Assembly: GCF_001591405.1 (NCBI RefSeq)
Contig: NZ_BCUV01000006.1
Location: 558,001 to 622,000, forward strand
Direction: 5' to 3'
Source: Janibacter terrae NBRC 107853
GTDB taxonomy: Bacteria; Actinomycetota; Actinomycetes; Actinomycetales; Dermatophilaceae
DNA length: 64,000 nt
Shown here piece by piece: positions 8,730-15,986 of this stretch. Both the position numbers and the translations under genes were made by a program. Each line of letters starts with the position of its first letter. The stretch's first letter is position 1. The notes below the pieces were generated by a model, which saw only the letters and a list, made by a program, of their open reading frames with translations, ran no database searches and had not been told where the DNA came from.

Positions 8730-9848
8730 TCAGAGCAGCGCGAGGTGGTCCCGGTGGATGACCTCGCGCTCGTACCGCGGGCCGATCTCCTGCTCGAGGT
8801 CCTTGGTGCTGCGCCCCATGAGGTGAGGCAGCTCGCCGGAGGTGTAGTTGACGAGCCCGCGGGCGATGACGACGCCGTCGGGACCGATGACGTCGACGGG
8901 GTCGCCGTCGACGAAGGACCCGCTGACGCCGGTGATCCCGGCAGGCAGCAGCGAGCGGCCGCGGTCGCGCAGCGCGGTCACGGCACCGGCGTCGATCTGG
9001 ACCGAGCCGCGGGGGGTGGTGGCGTGCGCCAGCCAGAGCGCGCGCGAGCCGCGGCTGCGCTCCTGCGGCACGAACCACGTGCCGACGTCCGCCCCCGCGA
9101 GCGCGTCCACGACACGGTCGGACGAGGTGAGCACGGTGGGGATGCCGGCGGCGCCGGCGATCGTCGCGGCCTCGACCTTGGTCGTCATGCCGCCGGAGCC
9201 GACGGCCGAGCCGGTGCCGCCGATCGAGATCTCCGCCAGCTCGGCGGCGTCGCCGACGACCGGGACCCGCTCGGCGCCGGCCGTGCCGGGGGCCGCCGTG
9301 TAGAGGGCGTCGACGTCCGTGAGCAGCACGAGCGCGTCGGCGCGCACGAGGTGGGCGACGAGCGCCGCGAGGCGGTCGTTGTCGCCGAAGCGGATCTCGT
9401 CCGTGGCGACGGTGTCGTTCTCGTTGACGATCGGGATGACGCCGAGGTCGAGCAGGGAGTCCAGGGTGCGCTTGGCGTTGGTGTAGTGGGTGCGCCGGGT
9501 GACGTCGTCGACGGTGAGCAGCACCTGCCCGATGGTGTGGCCGTGCCTGCCGAAGGCTGCGTCGTAGGCCGAGAGCAGCACGCCCTGGCCCACGCTCGCG
9601 GCCGCCTGCTGGCGGGCCAGGTCACGCGGACGGGTCTCCATGCCCAGGGGACCGATCCCCGCGGCGATGGCACCCGAGGAGACGAGGACGATCTCGGTCC
9701 CTGCGCTGCGGCGCACCGACAGCGCGTTGACCAGGGCGGTGAGCCGGGCGACGTCGAGCTCCCCGCCGGCGGCGCTCGTCAGGGACGAGGACCCGACCTT
9801 GACGACGACGCGGCGCGCATCGGCGACGGCCCGACGGCCACCGGCCAT
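8730..9848 (-). CDS. proB: glutamate 5-kinase ProB (with PUA domain)
   Basis: A 372-residue enzyme catalysing the first step of proline synthesis, phosphorylation of glutamate. The amino-acid kinase domain (about 1-255) has VVVKVGSSSLT, LVSSGAIAAG, PIVNENDTVA and GTGSAVGSGGMTTKV. A PUA domain follows (about 275-365: GSVQIDAGAVTAL to VNYTSGEL), as in most bacterial ProB proteins. ATG 9848 shares its A with the obgE TGA, so the gene is coupled to obgE. Feedback control by proline is known for the family. Confidence 0.96.
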   Translation of the reverse strand: MAGGRRAVADARRVVVKVGSSSLTSAAGGELDVARLTALVNALSVRRSAGTEIVLVSSGAIAAGIGPLGMETRPRDLARQQAAASVGQGVLLSAYDAAFGRHGHTIGQVLLTVDDVTRRTHYTNAKRTLDSLLDLGVIPIVNENDTVATDEIRFGDNDRLAALVAHLVRADALVLLTDVDALYTAAPGTAGAERVPVVGDAAELAEISIGGTGSAVGSGGMTTKVEAATIAGAAGIPTVLTSSDRVVDALAGADVGTWFVPQERSRGSRALWLAHATTPRGSVQIDAGAVTALRDRGRSLLPAGITGVSGSFVDGDPVDVIGPDGVVIARGLVNYTSGELPHLMGRSTKDLEQEIGPRYEREVIHRDHLALL

Positions 9849-11356
9849 CAGTCGTCCTCGGTCCAGTGGCCCGCCTTGCGCTCGGTCCACAGCCCCTCGC
9901 GGGCGGCGGTCTGGGCGTCCTTGCGCGCGTGGAACTCCTCGCGGCGCTCCTTGGTCGTGCGACGCGAGTTGTCGTCGAAGCGCAGGTCCTGGCCGCGGTG
10001 GCCGAGCAGCTCGGCGCCACCGACGAGGGTCGGCTCCCAGTCGAAGACGACCGCGTCCTCCTCGGGGCCGATGAGCACGGTCGAGCCGCCGACCGCGCCG
10101 ACCTTGGTCAGCTGCTCCTCGACCCCGGCCCGGTTCAGCCGGTCGGCGAGGTAGCCGACGGCCTCGTCGTTGGAGAAGTCGGTCTGGTGCACCCAGCGGG
10201 TGATCTTGTCGCCGAGCACCCGGAAGACCTCGCCGTCGGCGGTGCTCTCGCGGCGCACGACGAAGCCCGCGTCGTCGACGCCCTTGGGGCGCAGCACGAC
10301 CCGCTGGGGGACGAGCTCGACCGCGATCTCGGCGCGGGCGGCCTGCACGTAGCGGGCCATCGCGAAGGTCAGCTCCTTGAGCCCGGTGTGCGCGACGGCG
10401 GAGACGATGAAGACCTCCAGGCCGCGCTCCTGCAGGTCGCTCTTGACCATCTCGGCGAGGTCGAGGGCGTCCGGCACGTCGGACTTGTTGAGCACGACGA
10501 TGCGGGTGCGCTCGGACAGCGGCTTGCCGCCGAGGGTGTCGTCGGCGACGTACGCCGACAGCTCGGCCTCGATCGCCTCGAGGTCGCTCATCGGGTCGCG
10601 ACCGGGCTCGAGGGTCGCGCAGTCGATGACGTGGACGAGGACGGAGCAGCGCTCGACGTGGCGGAGGAACTCCAGGCCCAGCCCCTTCCCCTCGCTCGCG
10701 CCGGGGATCAGGCCCGGGACGTCGGCGACGGTGAAGCGCGCGTCGCCGGCGGTGACGACACCGAGGTTGGGCACGAGGGTGGTGAAGGGGTAGTCGGCGA
10801 TCTTCGGGCGGGCCGCCGAGAGGACCGAGACGAGCGAGGACTTGCCGGCGCTCGGGAAGCCGATGAGCGCGACGTCGGCGAGCGACTTCAGCTCCAGGAC
10901 GACCTCCGTGGACTCCCCCGGCTCGCCGAGCAGGGCGAAGCCGGGCGCGCGGCGCCGCTGGCTCGACAGGGCCTTGTTGCCCAGTCCGCCGCGACCGCCC
11001 TGCGCCGCGACGAAGCGCGTGCCGGGGGTGACGAGGTCGGCGAGGACGTCGCCGTGGCGGTCGGTGACGACCGTGCCCGCGGGCACGGGCAGGACGAGGT
11101 CCTCGCCGTTCGCGCCGTTCTTCTCGTCGCCGGCTCCGGGCGCGCCGTTGGTGGCGCGCCGGTGGGGACTGCGGTGGTAGTCGAGGAGGGTCGTGACCTG
11201 CGGGTCGACGAGCAGCACGACGTCGCCGCCGTTGCCGCCGTTGCCGCCGTCGGGTCCGCCGAGCGGCTTGAACTTCTCGCGGTGCACGGAGGCGACGCCG
11301 TGGCCGCCCTTGCCGGCCTCGACGTGCAGGGTGACGCGATCGACGAAGGTCGTCAC
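9848..11356 (-). CDS. obgE: GTPase Obg/CgtA
   Basis: A 502-residue ribosome-assembly and stress GTPase. Domains in order: glycine-rich OBG fold (1-158, [14 protein letters not shown]), G domain from about 160 (G1 GFPSAGKSS, switch [13 protein letters not shown]3 DVPG, G4 NKSD, G5 SAVA), OCT domain (about 340-420), then an 80-residue charged tail. The extended C-terminus is typical of actinobacterial Obg. It follows rplU-rpmA as usual and overlaps proB by one base. Confidence 0.97.
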   Translation of the reverse strand: MTTFVDRVTLHVEAGKGGHGVASVHREKFKPLGGPDGGNGGNGGDVVLLVDPQVTTLLDYHRSPHRRATNGAPGAGDEKNGANGEDLVLPVPAGTVVTDRHGDVLADLVTPGTRFVAAQGGRGGLGNKALSSQRRRAPGFALLGEPGESTEVVLELKSLADVALIGFPSAGKSSLVSVLSAARPKIADYPFTTLVPNLGVVTAGDARFTVADVPGLIPGASEGKGLGLEFLRHVERCSVLVHVIDCATLEPGRDPMSDLEAIEAELSAYVADDTLGGKPLSERTRIVVLNKSDVPDALDLAEMVKSDLQERGLEVFIVSAVAHTGLKELTFAMARYVQAARAEIAVELVPQRVVLRPKGVDDAGFVVRRESTADGEVFRVLGDKITRWVHQTDFSNDEAVGYLADRLNRAGVEEQLTKVGAVGGSTVLIGPEEDAVVFDWEPTLVGGAELLGHRGQDLRFDDNSRRTTKERREEFHARKDAQTAAREGLWTERKAGHWTEDD

Positions 11357-11397
11357 GACCTCACCTCTTCTTGATGTCTCGTGGTGGTGCAGGTACG

Positions 11398-11434
11398 GCG
11401 AAGGGGGCCGGTCCAGGTGACCCGCCCCCTTCGC
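11398..11434 (-). terminator. inverted pair of the dispersed CGAAGGGG motif between rpmA and obgE
   Basis: GCGAAGGGGGC at 11398-11408 and its exact complement GCCCCCTTCGC at 11424-11434 can form an 11-base stem. It lies 18 bases after the rpmA stop on the minus strand and upstream of obgE, so it could end or attenuate the rplU-rpmA transcript. Confidence 0.7.
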
Positions 11435-11451
11435 TCATGCGTGGTACCGCG

Positions 11452-11715
11452 TCAGCTGGCGGAGTCCACCGGCAGGACGCTGACGACCTTGCGGCCGCGC
11501 TTGGCGCCGAAGGTCACCGCGCCGTCCGCGAGGGCGAACAGCGTGTCGTCGCCGCCACGGCCGACGTTGTCACCGGGGTGGAAGTGGGTGCCGCGCTGGC
11601 GCACGATGATCTGGCCGGTGCCGACGATCTCGCCGCCGTACCGCTTGACGCCGAGGCGCTGGGAGTTGGAGTCGCGTCCGTTCTTGGACGAGGACACACC
11701 CTTCTTGGAAGACAT
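11452..11715 (-). CDS. rpmA: 50S ribosomal protein L27
   Basis: An 87-residue bL27. The start [20 protein letters not shown] is followed by the conserved [28 protein letters not shown]-type core (about 20-48) and the FxxGRGRKVV-like end. It lies at the peptidyl-transferase side of the large subunit. rplU is directly upstream. Confidence 0.98.
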   Translation of the reverse strand: MSSKKGVSSSKNGRDSNSQRLGVKRYGGEIVGTGQIIVRQRGTHFHPGDNVGRGGDDTLFALADGAVTFGAKRGRKVVSVLPVDSAS

Positions 11716-11748
11716 GTCAGTGGGTTCCTAACTGTTGAAGAAGAAGGC

Positions 11749-12057
11749 TCAGGCCTTGATGTCGGTGATCTTCAGCTGCGTGAGCGGCTGGCGGTGACCC
11801 TGGCGCTTGCGGTAGCCGGTCTTGTTCTTGTACTTCATGATCGTGATCTTGGGGCCCTTGGCGGCACCCAGGATCTCGGCCGTGACGCTGACCTTGGCCA
11901 GCTTGTCGGCGTCGCTGGTCACGGTGGACCCGTCGACGACGAGGATCGGCTGGAGGTCGATGCTGTCGCCGGCCTCACCCTTGATCGAGTTGATGAGGAT
12001 GGTGTCGCCGACGGAGACCTTCTCCTGGCGGCCACCCGCGCGAACGATCGCGTACAT
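11749..12057 (-). CDS. rplU: 50S ribosomal protein L21
   Basis: A 102-residue bL21: [18 protein letters not shown] at the start, then [14 protein letters not shown], and the RNA-binding end [20 protein letters not shown] (here [12 protein letters not shown]). It is first in the rplU-rpmA pair. The 173 bases upstream hold its promoter and the terminator of rne. Confidence 0.98.
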   Translation of the reverse strand: MYAIVRAGGRQEKVSVGDTILINSIKGEAGDSIDLQPILVVDGSTVTSDADKLAKVSVTAEILGAAKGPKITIMKYKNKTGYRKRQGHRQPLTQLKITDIKA

Positions 12058-12169
12058 CAGTGGAACTCACTTTCGTCATGGCGCACTCGCTCTGTCTGAC
12101 CGGCCAACAGTCCCCACGCGCAAGCGCGGAGCGTCCGCTCGGTGGGCGCACCAAGGGTCAAGACTACCC

Positions 12170-12208
12170 GTGCCCCCCTCCGACCGACAAACCGGCGAAG
12201 GGGGGCAC
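12170..12208 (-). terminator. hairpin downstream of the RNase E/G gene
   Basis: GTGCCCCCCT at 12170-12179 and AGGGGGGCAC at 12199-12208 are exact complements and enclose a 19-base loop. The hairpin is 23 bases beyond the rne stop and upstream of rplU. The right arm contains a copy of the dispersed CGAAGGGG motif. Confidence 0.65.
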
Positions 12209-12230
12209 CCGGGTCCGCGCGCGGGGCGGG

Positions 12231-15086
12231 TCAGGCCTTGGGCGGCCCGGCCTCCGAGGTGACCCGCTTGCGCTTGCGACGGGCCGGGGCGGCCGGCTCA
12301 GGGTCGGCGACCGGGGTGGTCGGCGGCTCGCCGCTCTCCCCCGCGATCTTGGTGATCGGCGCCGAATCGACCGGGGCGGTCAGGTCGACGGGCTGCAGCG
12401 CAACGGGCGCACCGGCGCTGGAGGCTGCACGGCGGCCACCGCGGCGGCGCTTCGGCTCGTCGGCGGGCTCGTCGGCGGGCTCGGGCTCGGGCTCGGGCTC
12501 GACGGCCGGCACGGGCTGCACGTCGTCGACGGGCTCGACGGCGAGCACCTCGGGAGCCGAGGACTGCTCGTCCGGGCTCGAGGAGCCGGCACCGGTGAGG
12601 TCCACCGGCTCGAGGGCCACGGGTGCCCCGGCGCTGGAGGCGGCGCGGCGGCCACCGCGGCGACGCTTCGGCTCGGGCTGCTCGGCCTGCTCGGCCTGCT
12701 CGGCCTGGACCTCGGGCGCCGACTGCTCGGGCGCGAGCTCCGCGACGTCGTCCTCGCCGGGCTCACCGGCGATGTTCTTGATCGCCGCGGCGTGGGCGGC
12801 CGCCGCGATCTGGGCCGGGGTGCGGCCGTGGGCGTCGGTCGGCTCCTCGACCGGCTCGTGCCGCTGCACGGAGGAGTCCTTCTCCCCCTTCGAGCGACCG
12901 CGACGCGACGAGCCGCCGCTGCCGCCACCGTGGTTGCCCCCGGCGTGACCGCCCGGGTCGTGCGCGACCGGCTCGCTGTGGACGATGATCCCGCGGCCGT
13001 GGCAGTGCTCGCACTCCTGCGAGAAGACCTCGATGAGACCGGCGCCGACCCGCTTGCGGGTCATCTGGACCAGGCCGAGCGAGGTGACCTCGGCGACCTG
13101 GTGCTTGGTGCGGTCCCGGCCGAGGCACTCGAGGAGCCGGCGCACGACGAGGTCGCGGTTGGACTCCAGGACCATGTCGATGAAGTCGACGACGATGATG
13201 CCGCCGATGTCGCGCAGGCGCAGCTGGCGGACGATCTCCTCGGCGGCCTCGAGGTTGTTCTTGGTGACCGTCTCCTCGAGGTTGCCCCCTGAGCCGGTGA
13301 ACTTGCCGGTGTTGACGTCGACGACGGTCATCGCCTCGGTGCGGTCGATGACGAGCGAACCGCCGGAGGGCAGCCAGACCTTGCGGTCCATCGCCTTGGC
13401 GATCGCCTCGTCGATGCGGTGCGCGGCGAAGACGTCGCCCTCACCGGTCCACTGCTCGAGGCGCTCGGACAGGTCGGGCGCCACGTCGTCGACGTAGCCC
13501 TTGATCTCGCGCCAGGCGTCCTCACCGGAGACGACCATCCGCGCGAAGTCCTCGTTGAAGATGTCGCGGATGACGCGCACGGTCATGTCGGGCTCGGCGT
13601 GCAGGAGGACGGGGGCGCCGCCGGCGGAACCCTTCTTGCCCTTCTTGGCCTCGGCCTTGTCGGCGACCTTGTCCCACGCCTTGGTGAGGCGCTCGACGTC
13701 GGCGGTCAGCTCGGCCTCCGAGGCCCCCTCGGCGGCGGTGCGCACGATGACGCCGGCGCTGTCCGGCACGACCTGCTTGAGGATGCCCTTGAGGCGGGCG
13801 CGCTCGGTGTCGGGCAGCTTGCGCGAGATGCCCGTCATGCTGCCCTCGGGCACGTAGACGACGTAGCGGCCGGGCAGCGAGATCTGCGAGGTGAGGCGCG
13901 CGCCCTTGTGGCCGACCGGGTCCTTGGTGACCTGGACGAGGACGGAGTCGCCGGAGCTCAGCGCGTTCTCGATGCGGCGGGCCTGGCCGTTGCCGACGCC
14001 CTGGGCCTCCCAGTTGACCTCTCCGGCGTAGAGCACCGCGTTGCGGCCCTTGCCGATGTCGATGAAGGCCGCCTCCATGCTCGGCAGCACGTTCTGCACA
14101 CGGCCGAGGTAGACGTTGCCGACCATCGTCGAGGTGGTCTCGCGGGAGACGTAGTGCTCGGCGAGCACCCCGTCCTCGAGGACACCGATCTGCGTGCGAT
14201 CGCCCTGCTGGCGCACGACCATGACCCGCTCGACGCTCTCTCGGCGGGCGAGGAACTCGGCCTCGGTGATGATCGTGCGGCGACGACCGGCCTCGCGGCC
14301 CTCTCGGCGACGCTGCTTCTTGGCCTCCAGGCGCGTGCTGCCCTTGATGGCCTGCGGCTCGTCGCGCCGGGAGTCGCGGACCTTGGTCACGGTGCCGGGC
14401 GGGTCCTCCTGGCCACCGTTGCCACCGCCCCCGCGACGACGGCGACGACGCCGGCGGGAGCTGCCCGAGCCGTCGTCGTCGGAGTCGTCCGAGGAGTCGT
14501 CCTCGGAGGCGCTGTCGTCGGACTCGTCGGAGTCGTCGCCGTCGGTGGAGTCGTCCTGCTGGGGCTTGCCGCGGCCACGACCACGACCGCGGCCACGGCC
14601 CCTGGTGCGCTCGTCCCTGGCAGAGTCGTCCACGTCGTCGGAGGCGTCGGACACGTCCCCGGCCTCGTCCTGGGCGTCATCACCCGAGGAGTCGCTCGCG
14701 TCGGAGCCCTCGCCCGAGCGGTTGTTGCGGCCACGGCCGCCACGACGGCGGCGACGTCGGCCCCCTTCGCCCCGGCCGTCGTCGTCGGCGTCGGAGGAAT
14801 CCGTGGAGTCCGTGGAGTCCGTTGAATCCGTGGAGTCGGAGGTGTCCCTCCGGCCTTGGTCCTCGGTGTCCTGCTCGTCCTCGTCCTCGTCCTCGTCGAC
14901 GTCCTCGGGCTCCGGCTCGGGAGCCCGGCGTCGGGTCGGGGCGGCGACGGGCGCCGGCGGCTGGAAGAGCAGACCGAAGCTCGGCACGACCGCAGCCGGC
15001 TCGGGAGCCGCCTCCGGGGCGCTCAGCAGGGTCTCTTCCTCGGTGGTCTCGACGGTCTCGTCGAACGGCATGTCGTCGGTGGCCAT
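12231..15086 (-). CDS. rne: ribonuclease E/G with long acidic and basic extensions
   Basis: This 951-residue Rne/Rng family endoribonuclease processes and decays RNA. The first 270 residues are disordered, with acidic, RGR-rich and Ser-Asp-Thr repeat tracts. The catalytic core spans about 280-760: S1 domain near 315-390, catalytic aspartates in VVDVNTGKF (about 587) and IVVDFIDM (about 634), and a zinc-link CEHC (about 689). The C-terminal tail holds two near-copies of an RRRGGRRAASSAGAPVAL-containing unit. Extensions at both ends around the core fit the actinobacterial form. The start is supported by AGGAGG six bases before ATG 15086. Confidence 0.93.
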   Translation of the reverse strand: MATDDMPFDETVETTEEETLLSAPEAAPEPAAVVPSFGLLFQPPAPVAAPTRRRAPEPEPEDVDEDEDEDEQDTEDQGRRDTSDSTDSTDSTDSTDSSDADDDGRGEGGRRRRRRGGRGRNNRSGEGSDASDSSGDDAQDEAGDVSDASDDVDDSARDERTRGRGRGRGRGRGKPQQDDSTDGDDSDESDDSASEDDSSDDSDDDGSGSSRRRRRRRRGGGGNGGQEDPPGTVTKVRDSRRDEPQAIKGSTRLEAKKQRRREGREAGRRRTIITEAEFLARRESVERVMVVRQQGDRTQIGVLEDGVLAEHYVSRETTSTMVGNVYLGRVQNVLPSMEAAFIDIGKGRNAVLYAGEVNWEAQGVGNGQARRIENALSSGDSVLVQVTKDPVGHKGARLTSQISLPGRYVVYVPEGSMTGISRKLPDTERARLKGILKQVVPDSAGVIVRTAAEGASEAELTADVERLTKAWDKVADKAEAKKGKKGSAGGAPVLLHAEPDMTVRVIRDIFNEDFARMVVSGEDAWREIKGYVDDVAPDLSERLEQWTGEGDVFAAHRIDEAIAKAMDRKVWLPSGGSLVIDRTEAMTVVDVNTGKFTGSGGNLEETVTKNNLEAAEEIVRQLRLRDIGGIIVVDFIDMVLESNRDLVVRRLLECLGRDRTKHQVAEVTSLGLVQMTRKRVGAGLIEVFSQECEHCHGRGIIVHSEPVAHDPGGHAGGNHGGGSGGSSRRGRSKGEKDSSVQRHEPVEEPTDAHGRTPAQIAAAAHAAAIKNIAGEPGEDDVAELAPEQSAPEVQAEQAEQAEQPEPKRRRGGRRAASSAGAPVALEPVDLTGAGSSSPDEQSSAPEVLAVEPVDDVQPVPAVEPEPEPEPADEPADEPKRRRGGRRAASSAGAPVALQPVDLTAPVDSAPITKIAGESGEPPTTPVADPEPAAPARRKRKRVTSEAGPPKA
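12381..12676 (-). repeat. duplicated ~80-base unit in the 3' part of rne
   Basis: Bases 12381-12460 and 12596-12676 encode nearly the same 28-30 residues (PKRRRGGRRAASSAGAPVAL followed by EPVDLT or QPVDLT). The copies differ mainly at third positions, so the duplication is not recent. It doubles a basic, probably RNA-binding, segment of the tail. Confidence 0.75.
14797..14838 (-). repeat. Ser-Thr-Asp tandem repeat in rne
   Basis: The bases encode a run of Asp-Ser-Thr triplets (SDSTDSTDSTDSTDSSD) in the acidic N-terminal extension. The copies differ at third positions, so it is a protein-level repeat with some DNA-level slippage potential. Confidence 0.7.
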
Positions 15087-15243
15087 GTGGCACCTCCTGC
15101 ACGAGGGCCCGACCCCGACACCGGCACCCTGGGGGTGCAGTCCGACCGCTGTGCGGCGTGGCGGGCACTCGCCCGCGGAAAGGTCCGTGTTGCCTCGTGG
15201 GAGCTCGCGCTGAGCGCGGCACCCCCTCGGGGCCGGCGGCGGC

Positions 15244-15975
15244 TCAGTCGGTGGCCAGTGGGTCGGCCACGCTCTCGGTCTCGCTGCTCCACAGGCCCTG
15301 CGCCAGCCGGGTCGCCTGGGGCGATCGCGGCGGCGCGAACGATGTGGCAGCGGTGATCGCGCTGAGGACGTCGTCGGGGCGAACGGCAGGTGTGGTGTGC
15401 CGCACGACCATCGTCAGTATCGCACAGCCCTGCGCATCGACGTCGGTCCGCGCCGACAGCACGGGTCCGCGCGCGTCGAAGGACTTCATGCCCCGTTTGA
15501 ACATCCGCGAGACCTCGACCGACTCCTCCGCGAGGAATCCGGCCACGGCGCGCTCGAGGTCGGCCGGGGCGACGCCGGGGAAGGTGAGCCGCCAGTGGCT
15601 CGCCTCGAGCCGGTCGGCGAGGGCCCCCGGCTGCGCCTCGACGACGGACACGATGTCCAGCCCGTCGGGCAGCGCCTCGTCGAGCGCGCGCGCCACCGCG
15701 GCGGGGTCGACCCGCTCGGTCACCGAGATCTCGAAGTACTCCGCCTCGCTCGCCGCACCGGTCGGCGCACCGTTGGCGTAGGAGATCTTCGGGTGCGGGT
15801 GGAACCCCGCGGAGTAGGCCATCGGCACACCCGAGCGACGCAGGGCCCGCTCGAGCGCCCGCCCGAAGTCACGGGTCGAGGAGTAGCGCAGCCGCCCGCG
15901 CCGGGCGTACTGGATGCGCAGCTTCTGGACCGCCGGGGGTGGTGGCGGACCGTCGGGGGTGCGTTGCTTGGCCAT
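15244..15975 (-). CDS. TIGR03936 family radical SAM-linked protein
   Basis: A 243-residue protein matching the TIGR03936 family (DUF2344): RIQYARRGRLRYSSTRDF at about 20-38, RSGVPMAYSAGFHPHPKISYA at about 48-68, and the middle EYFEISVTERVD. In many bacteria this domain is fused to, or directly follows, a TIGR03960 B12-binding radical SAM protein. Here that partner is at 19166-21145 on the same strand, with two other genes between. The function is unknown; a link to RNA modification or RNase E/G is suggested only by recurrent adjacency. Start ATG 15975 is the first that fits the family. Confidence 0.85.
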   Translation of the reverse strand: MAKQRTPDGPPPPPAVQKLRIQYARRGRLRYSSTRDFGRALERALRRSGVPMAYSAGFHPHPKISYANGAPTGAASEAEYFEISVTERVDPAAVARALDEALPDGLDIVSVVEAQPGALADRLEASHWRLTFPGVAPADLERAVAGFLAEESVEVSRMFKRGMKSFDARGPVLSARTDVDAQGCAILTMVVRHTTPAVRPDDVLSAITAATSFAPPRSPQATRLAQGLWSSETESVADPLATD

Positions 15976-15986
15976 GGGGGTCAAGC

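Noticed and set aside
12060-13292. Long plus-strand open frame opposite rne
   Set aside because: It is the antisense shadow of the RNase E/G gene; its composition (LGLLGLLGLG-type runs) mirrors the repeats of the real protein, and it has no family resemblance.
14856-15356. Small genes in the 15087-15243 gap upstream of rne
   Set aside because: The open frames there are low-complexity and overlap rne or the TIGR03936-type gene; the gap probably holds only the rne promoter and leader.
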